Assembly (NCBI RefSeq): GCF_900101875.1
Contig: NZ_FNAI01000017.1
Coordinates: 79,427 to 143,426 of the forward strand
Source: Mucilaginibacter pineti
GTDB lineage: Bacteria > Bacteroidota > Bacteroidia > Sphingobacteriales > Sphingobacteriaceae
Direction: 5' to 3'
Length of the DNA stretch: 64,000 nucleotides
Under the pieces are notes generated by a model. It was given only the letters and a program-made list of their open reading frames with translations, did no database searches and was not told where the DNA came from. The position numbers were made by a program, and so were the translations under genes. Below are positions 17,947-26,198 of the stretch, in pieces. The first letter of the stretch is position 1; the number at the start of each line of letters is the position of its first letter.

Positions 17947-20127
17947 ATGCGCTGTAAAACACTGTTTAAAATATTGCTGCTCATGGGCGTGGTTTCGGGC
18001 TTAAATGCCGGGGCGCAAACCTATGGGCAATATGTAAATCCATTCATCGGCACATCGGCTACGGGGCATACTTTTCCGGGTGCTACAGTACCCTTTGGTA
18101 TGGTGCAGCTTAGTCCCGAAACCGGCAATTTCGGGTGGAACTATTGCTCGGGCTATCGTTACGAGGATACCGTTATCACCGGCTTTGCGCATACCCACCT
18201 GAGCGGTACCGGCGGCGTAGATTTGGGCGATGTGCTGTTCTTTCCTTTCCAGGGGAAAGATCCTGCACACTTCACCAGCAAGTTCTCGCATAAAAACGAA
18301 AAAGCCTCGCCGGGTTATTATGAGGTTGTTTTAAGTGACCATAACATCAGGACCCAGCTTACCACGTCAGCGCATGCAGGTTTGCACCGTTACACGTTTA
18401 ACAATGCTGGTACGTCGCATCTGCTTATTGATATGCAAAGCGGATTGGTGGAGGATGCGGAGCAGCTAAAAGAACATGTAGCTGAAGGTAGCATAACCGT
18501 AAACAGTACTACCAGCATCAGCGGTTCTGCTTACACAAGCCAGTGGGTGGAGAAAAAGGTGTTTTTTACCGTGCAGTTTAACAAACCCATTAAAGGTTAT
18601 CACTTTATTGACGATAGCGCCCACCGCCGCCTGGTAGTTGATTTTGATCTGAAAAAAGGTGAATCTGTAGAAGCACGGGTGGGGATCTCGGGTGTAAGCA
18701 TTGCAGGTGCCCGCAAAAACCTTGCTGCCGAAACCGCCGGGAAAACATTTGAACGGGTAAGGGCAGAAGCTGCCAAAGCCTGGGAAAACCAGTTCAGTAA
18801 ACTTAAAGCCGAGGGTACGGATCAGAACAAGATAGCCTTTTATACCAGCGTTTATCACGCCCTCATTCAGCCAAATAATATTGCCGATGTGGATGGCAAA
18901 TACCGCGGTGCGGATGGCCTCGTACATCAATCAGCGGATAAGGTGTTCTATTCTACTTTTTCATTGTGGGATACCTACAGGGCCGCGCATCCGCTGTACA
19001 CACTCATCTGCCCGGACAAGGACGGACAAATGGTGGAGAGTATGGTGCAGCATTTTAAACTCACCAAGTTGCTGCCTGTGTGGACGCTTTTTGGAAAAGA
19101 AAGTTACGCCATGATAGGCAACCACGCCATCCCCGTTATGGTTGATGCCAGTTTGAAAGGTATTAAAGGTTTTGATAAGGACCAGGCTTTTGCTGCTATT
19201 AAAGCCACACTCACAACCAATAAAAACCCAAAGTACGATTGGTCGCTGTACATGAAATACGGCTACCTGCCATCTGATACCGTAACCCGCGAAGCTGTTT
19301 CACGCACGCTGGAAGCCGCTTATGACGATTGGTGTGCCGCTCAGCTGGCTAAAAATCTGCATAAAACCGCCGACTATAACTATTTTATTAAACGATCTAA
19401 ATTCTACGTAAACCTGTTTGATAAGTCGACCGGGTTGATGCGGGGCAGGTTATTCAACGGTAATTGGGTACAGCCATTTGCCCACCTGGATAGCGGTCAG
19501 CTGGCCATAGGCGGCGATTATACCGAAGGAAACGCCTGGCAATATACGTGGCAGGTACAGCAGGATATCCCCGGATTGATCAAGCTGATGGGCGGCAGGA
19601 AAGCTTTCGTCGACAAGTTAGATTCGTTATTTACTATGGATTCAAAGGTGTTTGGCAAGGGCTCAACGCTGGATGTTACCGGGCTGATAGGCCAGTACGC
19701 GCACGGTAACGAGCCTAATCATCACGTGGCTTACCTCTACACCCTGGCCGGTGAACCAGCCAAAACACAAAACCTTGTGCGGCAAATAGCCGATCAGTTT
19801 TACCAGAATAAACCCGACGGCTTGTCGGGAAATGATGATTGCGGCCAGATGTCGGCATGGTATATATTTACTTCGATGGGCTTTTACCCCGTTAACCCCG
19901 CTGATGGCCATTACGTATTTGGTGCGCCGCAATTAAGTAAAGTTACGCTGGCACTGCCCGGTAATAAAAAGTTTGTAATAGTGGCCGAGGGCTTATCCGT
20001 AGCGAATAAATTTGTGCAAAGCATCAGCCTCAATGGCAAACCGTACCGTAAAAATTACATAAGTCATAAAGATATTTTAGCCGGCGGCAAGCTGGTTTTT
20101 GTAATGGGGAGTGTGCCTGTTTTGTAG
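17947..20127 (+). CDS. Alpha-mannosidase-type glycoside hydrolase, GH92 family, secreted
   Basis: The 726-residue protein has a signal peptide (ending NAGAQ) and begins the mature chain with the GH92 hallmark NPFIGTSATGHTFPGATVPF. The late motifs GNEPNHHVAYLY and GNDDCGQMSAWYIF (Asp630 and Asp631) match the calcium-dependent exo-alpha-mannosidase active site of the family. Known members cut alpha-1,2, 1,3, 1,4 or 1,6 mannosides of N-glycans or fungal mannan by inversion. No mutation of a key motif is seen. It is the last gene of the locus and is followed by an inverted repeat that can act as a terminator. Confidence 0.94.
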   Translation: MRCKTLFKILLLMGVVSGLNAGAQTYGQYVNPFIGTSATGHTFPGATVPFGMVQLSPETGNFGWNYCSGYRYEDTVITGFAHTHLSGTGGVDLGDVLFFPFQGKDPAHFTSKFSHKNEKASPGYYEVVLSDHNIRTQLTTSAHAGLHRYTFNNAGTSHLLIDMQSGLVEDAEQLKEHVAEGSITVNSTTSISGSAYTSQWVEKKVFFTVQFNKPIKGYHFIDDSAHRRLVVDFDLKKGESVEARVGISGVSIAGARKNLAAETAGKTFERVRAEAAKAWENQFSKLKAEGTDQNKIAFYTSVYHALIQPNNIADVDGKYRGADGLVHQSADKVFYSTFSLWDTYRAAHPLYTLICPDKDGQMVESMVQHFKLTKLLPVWTLFGKESYAMIGNHAIPVMVDASLKGIKGFDKDQAFAAIKATLTTNKNPKYDWSLYMKYGYLPSDTVTREAVSRTLEAAYDDWCAAQLAKNLHKTADYNYFIKRSKFYVNLFDKSTGLMRGRLFNGNWVQPFAHLDSGQLAIGGDYTEGNAWQYTWQVQQDIPGLIKLMGGRKAFVDKLDSLFTMDSKVFGKGSTLDVTGLIGQYAHGNEPNHHVAYLYTLAGEPAKTQNLVRQIADQFYQNKPDGLSGNDDCGQMSAWYIFTSMGFYPVNPADGHYVFGAPQLSKVTLALPGNKKFVIVAEGLSVANKFVQSISLNGKPYRKNYISHKDILAGGKLVFVMGSVPVL

Positions 20128-20141
20128 AGATTCGCCCGCAG

Positions 20142-20264
20142 AACACACCCCTGCCATTGCGCAATTCCTCCGCACCCCCTCTCAAGAGGGGAATTGAAAA
20201 AAGCAAGTCAAAAGCATGGGGTAAGTGCGATTCCCCTCTTGAGAGGGGCGGAGGGGTGTGTTTT
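20142..20264. repeat. Composite inverted repeat (CCCCTCTYGAGAGGGG family), uninterrupted copy; probable bidirectional terminator
   Basis: The left arm runs from ACACACCCCT through CCCCCTCTCAAGAGGGGAAT. The right arm runs from ATTCCCCTCTTGAGAGGGG to GGAGGGGTGTGTTTTTT. The arms pair across about 120 bases between the convergent GH92 and reductase genes. The right half matches, base for base over long stretches, the sequences that flank the 235-bp insert at 29986-30220. This copy is therefore the empty site for that insert. Confidence 0.8.
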
Positions 20265-20279
20265 TTGCCGCAGCTTCCC

Positions 20280-21104
20280 CTACATCAACCGCGCAACCTC
20301 GAATTTATAATCCAGTACCTCATTTAAATAAACGCTTTCAATAATTTTCCATTCCTTTAATTCGGATATAAAAACGGGGACTTCCAAGCCCGATTTTATG
20401 GCGGCCTGGGTGTAAAATTCGGCGCGGGTAGGGTGGTGCGGGGCGCAGGCATTAAGCAGGTAGCCAAATGCCTGTTTATGAATTACGGCGCTGCCAATAG
20501 CCACGCAATCATCCAGGTGAATAAGGTTTACGGGCGCATCGCCATTAGGTATATCCTTTTTACCGGCGAAAAACTTACCCGGATCACGACCGGGGCCGAT
20601 CAGTCCGGCAAATCGGATGATGGTAGTTTTAAATGATGGTTCGGCCCTGAAAAGGTTTTCGGCGGCGAGTAATATTTTACCGGCCTCGGTGTTGGGTTGG
20701 GGATCGGTGTTTTCGTTTACTTTTTTGTCCAAATCGGCATAAACCCCGGTTGAACTGATAAGCACTACATTTTTAATTTTATGCAGTTTTATGGCTTCAA
20801 TAATGCGGGTTAATTTGGGCACATGATCGGGCCCGCCGCCACTTTTTGTTTTTGGGGGGATGGAGATGACCAGTACATCGCAATAAAAAAAACCGGGGTC
20901 GTAACTTTGTTCATCTTTGGTAAAGTTGACTAAATAAGGTTCGATACCTTCTGCCGATAACGCTGCTATTTTGCCGGGCGATGTGGTTGATCCCTTAACC
21001 GGCTGGTTGTTTTTCAATAGCTGTTTTGCCAGCGCCAGGCCGTACCAGCCACAACCCAAAATACTGATGATCTTTTTTTCGTCGAACGCGGATATCATAC
21101 CCAA
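20280..21104 (-). CDS. NAD(P)-binding SDR-type epimerase/reductase (YeeZ-like)
   Basis: The 274-residue protein has a Rossmann fold. IISILGCGWYGLALAKQLL at about residues 12-30 is a GxGxxG-type nucleotide-binding loop, and SSTGVYAD is the SDR-like active-site strand. The family is annotated as NAD-dependent epimerase/dehydratase or SDR-like protein. The residue normally needed for SDR chemistry (YxxxK) is not obvious, so its reaction is unknown. A second ATG two codons in (21098) is an alternative start. It is transcribed towards the glycan locus and away from the lipocalin gene. Confidence 0.8.
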   Translation of the reverse strand: MGMISAFDEKKIISILGCGWYGLALAKQLLKNNQPVKGSTTSPGKIAALSAEGIEPYLVNFTKDEQSYDPGFFYCDVLVISIPPKTKSGGGPDHVPKLTRIIEAIKLHKIKNVVLISSTGVYADLDKKVNENTDPQPNTEAGKILLAAENLFRAEPSFKTTIIRFAGLIGPGRDPGKFFAGKKDIPNGDAPVNLIHLDDCVAIGSAVIHKQAFGYLLNACAPHHPTRAEFYTQAAIKSGLEVPVFISELKEWKIIESVYLNEVLDYKFEVARLM

Positions 21105-21209
21105 TTTTAATGCTTTGGCGCAAAGGTAATTAATTGATGAGGTATGTTTGGCCTGCTTTTTATGTGCTTGTGGCTTAAACTTTTTGGGCAGGCCAATCGT
21201 TATGGTTGT

Positions 21210-21743
21210 ATGAAGAAAGAAATTTTAGCAACTTCTGTTGTGCTGGGCCTGGCTGCTTTTGCACTGAGTGCCCATGAAAAACCGCTGAAAACCGTTAATT
21301 ACGTCGACCTTAAAAAATACCTGGGTACCTGGTTTGAGATAGCCGCGTTTCCGCAAAGCTTTGAAAAAGGCTGCTCATGCACCTCGGCCACGTATGGTTT
21401 ACATACCGATGGTAGTATTATCGTAAAAAATCGTTGTATCAAAGATGGTAAATTAAAGGTTGCCGAAGGCAGGGCAGTTGTTACTGATAAGGGCGTTAAT
21501 TCCAAGCTGTCGGTTCAATTCTTTTGGCCGTTTAAAGGTAAATACTGGATCATTGATCTGGCGAAGGATTACAGCTATGCCGTTGTGGGGCATCCAAATC
21601 GTAAATACCTTTGGATATTGAGCCGCCGTCCAACGCTTGACGACCAAACCTATAACCAACTGGTAGTACGTGCCGCCAATAAAGGTTTCGATGTGCGGCA
21701 TCTGGTGAAAACCGAGCAAATTGGCGATTTGACTGGATTGTGA
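21210..21743 (+). CDS. Lipocalin-family protein (Blc-like)
   Basis: From the ATG at 21210 the product has 177 residues and a clear signal peptide (MKKEILATSVVLGLAAFALSA). An upstream in-frame ATG at 21144 exists, but it would put an unnatural stretch before that signal. The lipocalin motif GTWFEIAAFPQSFEKGC is present, followed by RCIKDGK, FFWPFKGKYWIIDL and WILSRRPTL. Bacterial lipocalins such as Blc bind lipids or help in envelope maintenance. There is no lipobox, so it is predicted to be periplasmic rather than anchored. Confidence 0.9.
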   Translation: MKKEILATSVVLGLAAFALSAHEKPLKTVNYVDLKKYLGTWFEIAAFPQSFEKGCSCTSATYGLHTDGSIIVKNRCIKDGKLKVAEGRAVVTDKGVNSKLSVQFFWPFKGKYWIIDLAKDYSYAVVGHPNRKYLWILSRRPTLDDQTYNQLVVRAANKGFDVRHLVKTEQIGDLTGL

Positions 21744-21777
21744 TCACAGATAACAAAAAGTTATATAATGCCTTCAT

Positions 21778-21864
21778 GTAGAGGCGCATATTTGCGCCTC
21801 TCAGAGGGATGAGCGGATCTGGAAGTTGGACTTTCATGCGGAAGACGCAAATATGCGTCTCTAC
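21778..21864. repeat. Nested palindromic element GTAGAGGCGCA...TGCGTCTCTAC
   Basis: The outer ends GTAGAGGCGC and GCGTCTCTAC pair with one change. Each arm is itself nearly palindromic: GAGGCGCATATTTGCGCCTC on the left and GACGCAAATATGCGTC on the right. It follows the lipocalin stop by 34 bases. The stretch 21744-22115 contains this element, a 74-bp repeat and a terminator, and no gene. Confidence 0.7.
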
Positions 21865-21976
21865 AATAAAAATCACTGCGCTTTATAATCAAAAGTATAG
21901 ACTCCTGTAGTCTGAAGATTACCTACATATTCCTCCGAAGTCAAAGACTTCAAATAGCGGTTTATGCTTGAGAGGT

Positions 21977-22050
21977 TGTCATGCTGAGCCTGTCGAAGCA
22001 TTGTGTGCAAAGGCCTCTGCGCTCAACCCTTCGACAGGCTCAGGGTGACA
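21977..22050. repeat. 74-bp TGTCAT-type palindromic repeat, copy 3
   Basis: It starts TGTCATGCTGAGCCTGTCGA and ends CTTCGACAGGCTCAGGGTGACA. It has the same length as the copies at 11739 and 12001, with a few differences in the middle (TTGTGTGC, CTGCGCTCAA). Its two arms pair better than those of the other copies. Confidence 0.85.
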
Positions 22051-22064
22051 GCCCGCAATTCCAT

Positions 22065-22100
22065 AAAAAAGGCCTCCCGATACTGGGAAGCCTTTTTTTA
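22065..22100. terminator. Bidirectional intrinsic terminator
   Basis: AAAAAAGGCCTCCC, a short loop and GGGAAGCCTTTTTTTA form a GC-rich stem bounded by A and T runs on both sides. It lies between the convergent lipocalin and FadL-like genes and can end transcripts from either side. Confidence 0.85.
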
Positions 22101-22115
22101 TGGATATTATGTTAA

Positions 22116-23612
22116 TTAAAAACGGTATCCAACTGTAAGGAAGGCGTTGTTGTTAGTCTTTTTTAGTGCGGCTGCCGGGCTAAGCGCGCCAATTTCGTAT
22201 GGGTAAACGGTTTGTGTGTTGCTTAAGTGGGCGTATGTAGCATCTACATAATAATCGCCAAACCTGAAGCCTAAGCCGCCGCTAACGGTTTTAAGATCTT
22301 TACCATCTGTTTTCAGCGGGCTGCCCTGTTGGCTGTAACCGCCGCGCAAATAAACCATGCTGTTTAAACGGGCTTCGGCACCTACATGAATATTTACGGT
22401 TGAACGATATAATGATTTAATGTTGCCATTATCAAAATCGCCGCTGTAACTGTCATTGCTGCTAATGTGTGTAGTGGTATAATCAATATACTCCACATCG
22501 CCGCTTATGAAGCCTGCTTTGCCTATAAATACTGCCGCGCCGCCTGCCAGTTTAAGCGGAGTGCGCATGGTATAAGTTAAGTTATAATCGCCAGACTGAT
22601 CTGTTAAAGAGCTGGCAGCTGTGTTGGTACCCAAGCCTTCGCTATAAGTATCATCAATACTGTAAAAGGTTGGCGATGTAAAGGTGAATCCTAAACGTAC
22701 AATTTCTATAGGTTTGTAAATGATACCCAACTTAACATTAGCACCAGATCCGCGGGTATCCTGGGCCTGGGCATAGGTTGAGTTAAAGTCGGTAGGTATG
22801 CCGGTAGTGGGTTTAGTAGGGTCGGTAGTCATGGATGCATTACCAACCTCATTAAATGTGTTGAATGAATTATACCTGATATCGGTAATAGCTACGCCCA
22901 AACCAATGTAAAGCTTATTGCTGTAATTGGCGCCGAATGCAAAATTAAGTTCAGACTGGCCGCCGGTGCGCGAAGCGTTGCTCAGTTGATTTACCGGTGT
23001 TGAAACGGTGCTGCGGTAGTCAATATTGGGGTCGGTACCAAAATTATCTATAAGCTTTTGGCGGTATGCCCAGCCGTCAAGTCCGCTGGTATTAAGGTTG
23101 CCGTATTTCTGCGTTTCATCGTTAGCAACGCCGCCGAAATAATCGGATATGGAGCTTTTGTCGTTTTTGCCGCCGTAGGCTATGTTTTCGTAAAAATTAT
23201 TGGTGCGGGCGTAAGATGCACCGTAGTTGATGCTTACCCAGCCTTTTGTTTTATCGCGGCCCCTTGCGGTGCTCAATTGCTGATAAAATACAACAGCCGC
23301 GTTATTTAAATTAACCTGGTTTTTACTGGCGTTGGTATTGGTGCCAAAATAGGTTCCCTGTACCTTTGAGCCATCATACTCGGGGGTTATACTCAATTCC
23401 GAGCGGGTGAAAAATCCCAGGCCGGCAGGGTTACCGCTAATGGAACTCAAATCGCCGCCGATGGCAGTACCGGCATTACCAATGGCTTTTATACGTGATG
23501 TAGACCCTGTTTGAAAGGTTGAAAAACGTATGGCATCCTGCGAATATTGAGCAAAGCCATCTTTAGTAATTGCTACTATAGCAATTACACTTAGTAAATA
23601 TTTTATTTTCAT
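22116..23612 (-). CDS. OmpP1/FadL/TodX-family outer-membrane channel
   Basis: The 498-residue protein has a signal peptide (MKIKYLLSVIAIVAITKDGFAQ) and the family opening QDAIRFSTFQTGSTSRIKAI, then GGDLSSISGNPAGLGFFTRS. The NPAGL motif belongs to FadL-type long-chain fatty-acid or hydrophobic-compound channels. The rest is made of alternating beta strands, and the chain ends in ...FLTVGYRF with a C-terminal aromatic residue as in outer-membrane barrels. It lies 21 bases after the Gly-rich lipoprotein gene and is probably co-transcribed with it. The substrate is unknown. Confidence 0.88.
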   Translation of the reverse strand: MKIKYLLSVIAIVAITKDGFAQYSQDAIRFSTFQTGSTSRIKAIGNAGTAIGGDLSSISGNPAGLGFFTRSELSITPEYDGSKVQGTYFGTNTNASKNQVNLNNAAVVFYQQLSTARGRDKTKGWVSINYGASYARTNNFYENIAYGGKNDKSSISDYFGGVANDETQKYGNLNTSGLDGWAYRQKLIDNFGTDPNIDYRSTVSTPVNQLSNASRTGGQSELNFAFGANYSNKLYIGLGVAITDIRYNSFNTFNEVGNASMTTDPTKPTTGIPTDFNSTYAQAQDTRGSGANVKLGIIYKPIEIVRLGFTFTSPTFYSIDDTYSEGLGTNTAASSLTDQSGDYNLTYTMRTPLKLAGGAAVFIGKAGFISGDVEYIDYTTTHISSNDSYSGDFDNGNIKSLYRSTVNIHVGAEARLNSMVYLRGGYSQQGSPLKTDGKDLKTVSGGLGFRFGDYYVDATYAHLSNTQTVYPYEIGALSPAAALKKTNNNAFLTVGYRF

Positions 23613-23633
23613 AAAAATAGGTTGTGATAAAAT

Positions 23634-24539
23634 TTAAGGTCTAACTGGTCGGCCGCCGCCTCCGCCACCACCACCGCCGCCACTGCTTCTTGAGCCGCCG
23701 CTGCTTGATGAAGGTGCAGGTGAACTACTGCTGCGATCAACAGAAACAGGCCTGGACTCCTGGGCCACAGGGCTATCTGAACGTGATGGAGCAGCATCTG
23801 TACGTGCAGGACGAGCGTAGCTGCTTGGCGCGGTACGTGTACCGTTGCTGTTAACAGTTGGCCTGGCATCCCTGCCACCAGGAATGTAGCCTATACCGTT
23901 GTTACGACTTGATGATGCTGTTGAACCATTACGTGAACTCATAGCATACGGGCTGCCGGTACCTCTTGATGGGCGTGGATTACCAGCTGTATAACGACCG
24001 CCGCCGCCATAATAGCCACCACCACCGTACCCACCACCACCGTACCCACCACCGCCGTAACCGTAGCCGCCGCCATAGTAACCACCATAGCCGCCACGGT
24101 AAAAGCCGTAACCGTAACCAAGGCCCCAGCCACCGAAGCCATAACCTAAGCCCCAGCCCCCGTAACCATAGCTATATGGCGAGTAGCCGTAACCAAACGG
24201 ACCGTAATTAAAGCCTAAACTAAAGGTATCGCTATATAAATAGTTGCCGTAGCCGTAATAAAGATTATCGTAGTAGCCAAAAGGCGAAGCATAACTGAAA
24301 CGGTTTATACGGGATGAATAATCATCGTAATAAAAATAATCGTCGTTATCCTCATCGTCATCCTGAACGGCGTTTTGGGCGTATTGCGGTTGTGCTGTAT
24401 AAACGGGCTCATCTGCAGCCTTTGCTTTGGAGAAGTAAACATCATCGCTGCTTTGGGTAGAAGCGAGTTTTTGAGTGGAGCAGGAACTCAGCGCTATAGC
24501 GCCAATAAAAAGGATTCCTAATGCAATGTTCCGTTTCAT
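23634..24539 (-). CDS. Glycine/tyrosine-rich lipoprotein
   Basis: The 301-residue protein has a lipobox ending at Cys20 (IGAIALSSC). An acidic segment (DDDEDNDDYFYYDDY, about 60-75) is followed by about 110 residues made almost only of Gly and Tyr (for example GYGGWGLGYGFGGWGLGYGY). A Ser/Arg/Pro-rich tail ends in a run of nine Gly. No catalytic domain is visible. The composition resembles disordered or structural surface proteins. The DNA for the Gly tract is a near-tandem CCACC/CCGCC repeat, so its length may vary between strains. It probably forms an operon with the FadL-like gene 21 bases downstream. Confidence 0.8.
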   Translation of the reverse strand: MKRNIALGILFIGAIALSSCSTQKLASTQSSDDVYFSKAKAADEPVYTAQPQYAQNAVQDDDEDNDDYFYYDDYSSRINRFSYASPFGYYDNLYYGYGNYLYSDTFSLGFNYGPFGYGYSPYSYGYGGWGLGYGFGGWGLGYGYGFYRGGYGGYYGGGYGYGGGGYGGGGYGGGGYYGGGGRYTAGNPRPSRGTGSPYAMSSRNGSTASSSRNNGIGYIPGGRDARPTVNSNGTRTAPSSYARPARTDAAPSRSDSPVAQESRPVSVDRSSSSPAPSSSSGGSRSSGGGGGGGGGGRPVRP

Positions 24540-24583
24540 TTCAGGTATGTAAAAAGTTCGAGTTCAAATAACTTTTAAATTTA

Positions 24584-24591
24584 TAAATTTG
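24584..24591 (+). promoter_or_regulatory. Candidate -7 element for the prolyl-tRNA synthetase gene
   Basis: TAAATTTG fits the TAnnTTTG consensus of Bacteroidota and sits 47 bases before the ATG at 24639, giving a plausible short leader. No good -33 box is evident. Confidence 0.4.
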
Positions 24592-24638
24592 GGCGCAATA
24601 TACAATAATTGCAAAGTCAAATTCATTCCAACAAATAT

Positions 24639-26111
24639 ATGAGCAAAGGTGTTATTAGTAAAGACGAAGATTATTCGCAATGGTTTAACGACTTAGTAAT
24701 TAAATCTGACATGGCCGAGTATTCGCCGGTTAGGGGCTGTATGATCATTAAACCGTACGGCTATTCTATATGGGAAAAGATACAGGCCGTGCTTGACGGT
24801 ATGTTTAAAGATACAGGGCATAGCAATGCTTATTTTCCGCTGCTGATACCCAAATCGTTCTTTAGTAAAGAGGCCAGCCATGTTGATGGTTTTGCTAAGG
24901 AATGTGCTGTTGTAACCCACTATCGCCTAAAAAATGATGGCGAAGGAAATATTATTGTTGATGAAGATGCCAAGCTGGAAGAAGAGCTGATCATTCGCCC
25001 AACATCCGAAACCATTATCTGGAACACGTATAAAGGCTGGATTCAATCATACCGCGATCTGCCTATCCTGGTTAACCAATGGGCCAACGTAATGCGCTGG
25101 GAAATGCGCACCCGTTTGTTTTTACGCACCAGCGAGTTTTTATGGCAGGAAGGCCACACCGCCCACGCCACATCAGATGAAGCCATTGCCGAAACTGAGC
25201 AAATGCTTAACGTATATGCTGATTTTGCCGAAAACTGGATGGCGCTGCCGGTAGTAAAAGGCCGTAAAACGGCTAATGAACGTTTTGCAGGCGCTTTGGA
25301 TACTTATTGTATTGAGGCTTTAATGCAGGATGGTAAAGCATTGCAGGCAGGTACCTCGCACTTTTTAGGACAGAACTTTGCCAAGGCTTTTGATGTTAAA
25401 TTCACCAATAAAGAAAACGTTCAGGATTTTGTTTGGGCTACCTCATGGGGAGTTTCTACCCGGTTAATTGGTGCCCTTATTATGGCGCACAGCGATGATG
25501 CCGGTTTGGTATTGCCGCCAAAACTGGCCCCTATACAGGTTGTTGTTGTGCCGATATACAAACACCAGGAAGAACTGGATAACATTGCCACCTATGTTGC
25601 CGGCTTAACCAAAGAGCTGAAAGCTAAAGGTATCTCTGTTAAGTTTGATAAACGCGATACCCATCGCCCGGGCGCAAAATTTGCCGAATACGAATTGAAA
25701 GGTGTGCCGTTGCGCGTAGCTATCGGCAGTCGCGATATGACAAATGGTACTGTTGAACTTGCCCGTCGCGATACCAAAACAAAGGAAACTGTAAACCAGG
25801 ACGGACTTGCCTTGCATATTGAAACATTGTTAGATGAAATTCAAAACAACATCTACAAAAAAGCCTTTGATTTCCGCGCCGAAAATACTACGGAGGTTGA
25901 TACCTATGAGGAATTTAAACGCATGCTTGACGAAGAGCCAGGCTTCCTGAGTGCACATTGGGATGGCACACCAGAAACTGAGCAAAAGATAAAAGAGGAA
26001 ACTAAAGCGACAATCCGTTGCATACCTTTGGATAACAAACAGGAAGAAGGCAAGTGCATTTTAACGGGAGCTCCTTCTAAACAGAGGGTGCTTTTCGCGA
26101 GAGCATATTAG
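24639..26111 (+). CDS. proS: Prolyl-tRNA synthetase (short, archaeal/eukaryotic-type)
   Basis: Starting at the ATG at 24639, after an AT-rich leader, the protein has 490 residues. Class II aminoacyl-tRNA synthetase motifs are clear: motif 2 in NVMRWEMRTRLFLRTSEFLWQEGHTAH and motif 3 in WGVSTRLIGALIMAHSDD. An anticodon-binding domain at about 295-390 (VVVPIYKHQEELD) and a C-terminal zinc-ribbon-like extension follow. It lacks the bacterial-type INS editing domain, so it belongs to the archaeal/eukaryotic-like class that many Bacteroidota use. It charges tRNA-Pro in the cytoplasm. An in-frame TTG 30 bases upstream is unlikely to be the start. Confidence 0.96.
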   Translation: MSKGVISKDEDYSQWFNDLVIKSDMAEYSPVRGCMIIKPYGYSIWEKIQAVLDGMFKDTGHSNAYFPLLIPKSFFSKEASHVDGFAKECAVVTHYRLKNDGEGNIIVDEDAKLEEELIIRPTSETIIWNTYKGWIQSYRDLPILVNQWANVMRWEMRTRLFLRTSEFLWQEGHTAHATSDEAIAETEQMLNVYADFAENWMALPVVKGRKTANERFAGALDTYCIEALMQDGKALQAGTSHFLGQNFAKAFDVKFTNKENVQDFVWATSWGVSTRLIGALIMAHSDDAGLVLPPKLAPIQVVVVPIYKHQEELDNIATYVAGLTKELKAKGISVKFDKRDTHRPGAKFAEYELKGVPLRVAIGSRDMTNGTVELARRDTKTKETVNQDGLALHIETLLDEIQNNIYKKAFDFRAENTTEVDTYEEFKRMLDEEPGFLSAHWDGTPETEQKIKEETKATIRCIPLDNKQEEGKCILTGAPSKQRVLFARAY

Positions 26112-26121
26112 TGCAAGCCTA

Positions 26122-26190
26122 TAGTTCATGGTTAATAGTTCATAGTCGAACCTATTAAACCATGAACTATGATCCATTAACCATGAACTA
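26122..26190. repeat. Word-repeat palindrome AGTTCATGGTTAATAGTTCATAG
   Basis: The left arm contains TAGTTCATGG and TAGTTCATAG, and the right arm contains their complements (CCATGAACTATG, CCATGAACTA). The result is an imperfect hairpin whose arms are short tandem words. It fills the gap between proS and the next gene and may serve as a terminator. Confidence 0.6.
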
Positions 26191-26198
26191 CCAATCCC

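Noticed and set aside
23609..24211. Several Ala/Val-, His/Arg- or Gly-rich open frames over the Gly/Tyr-rich gene
   Set aside because: They are shadows of the repetitive CCACC/CCGCC coding sequence and have no start context of their own.
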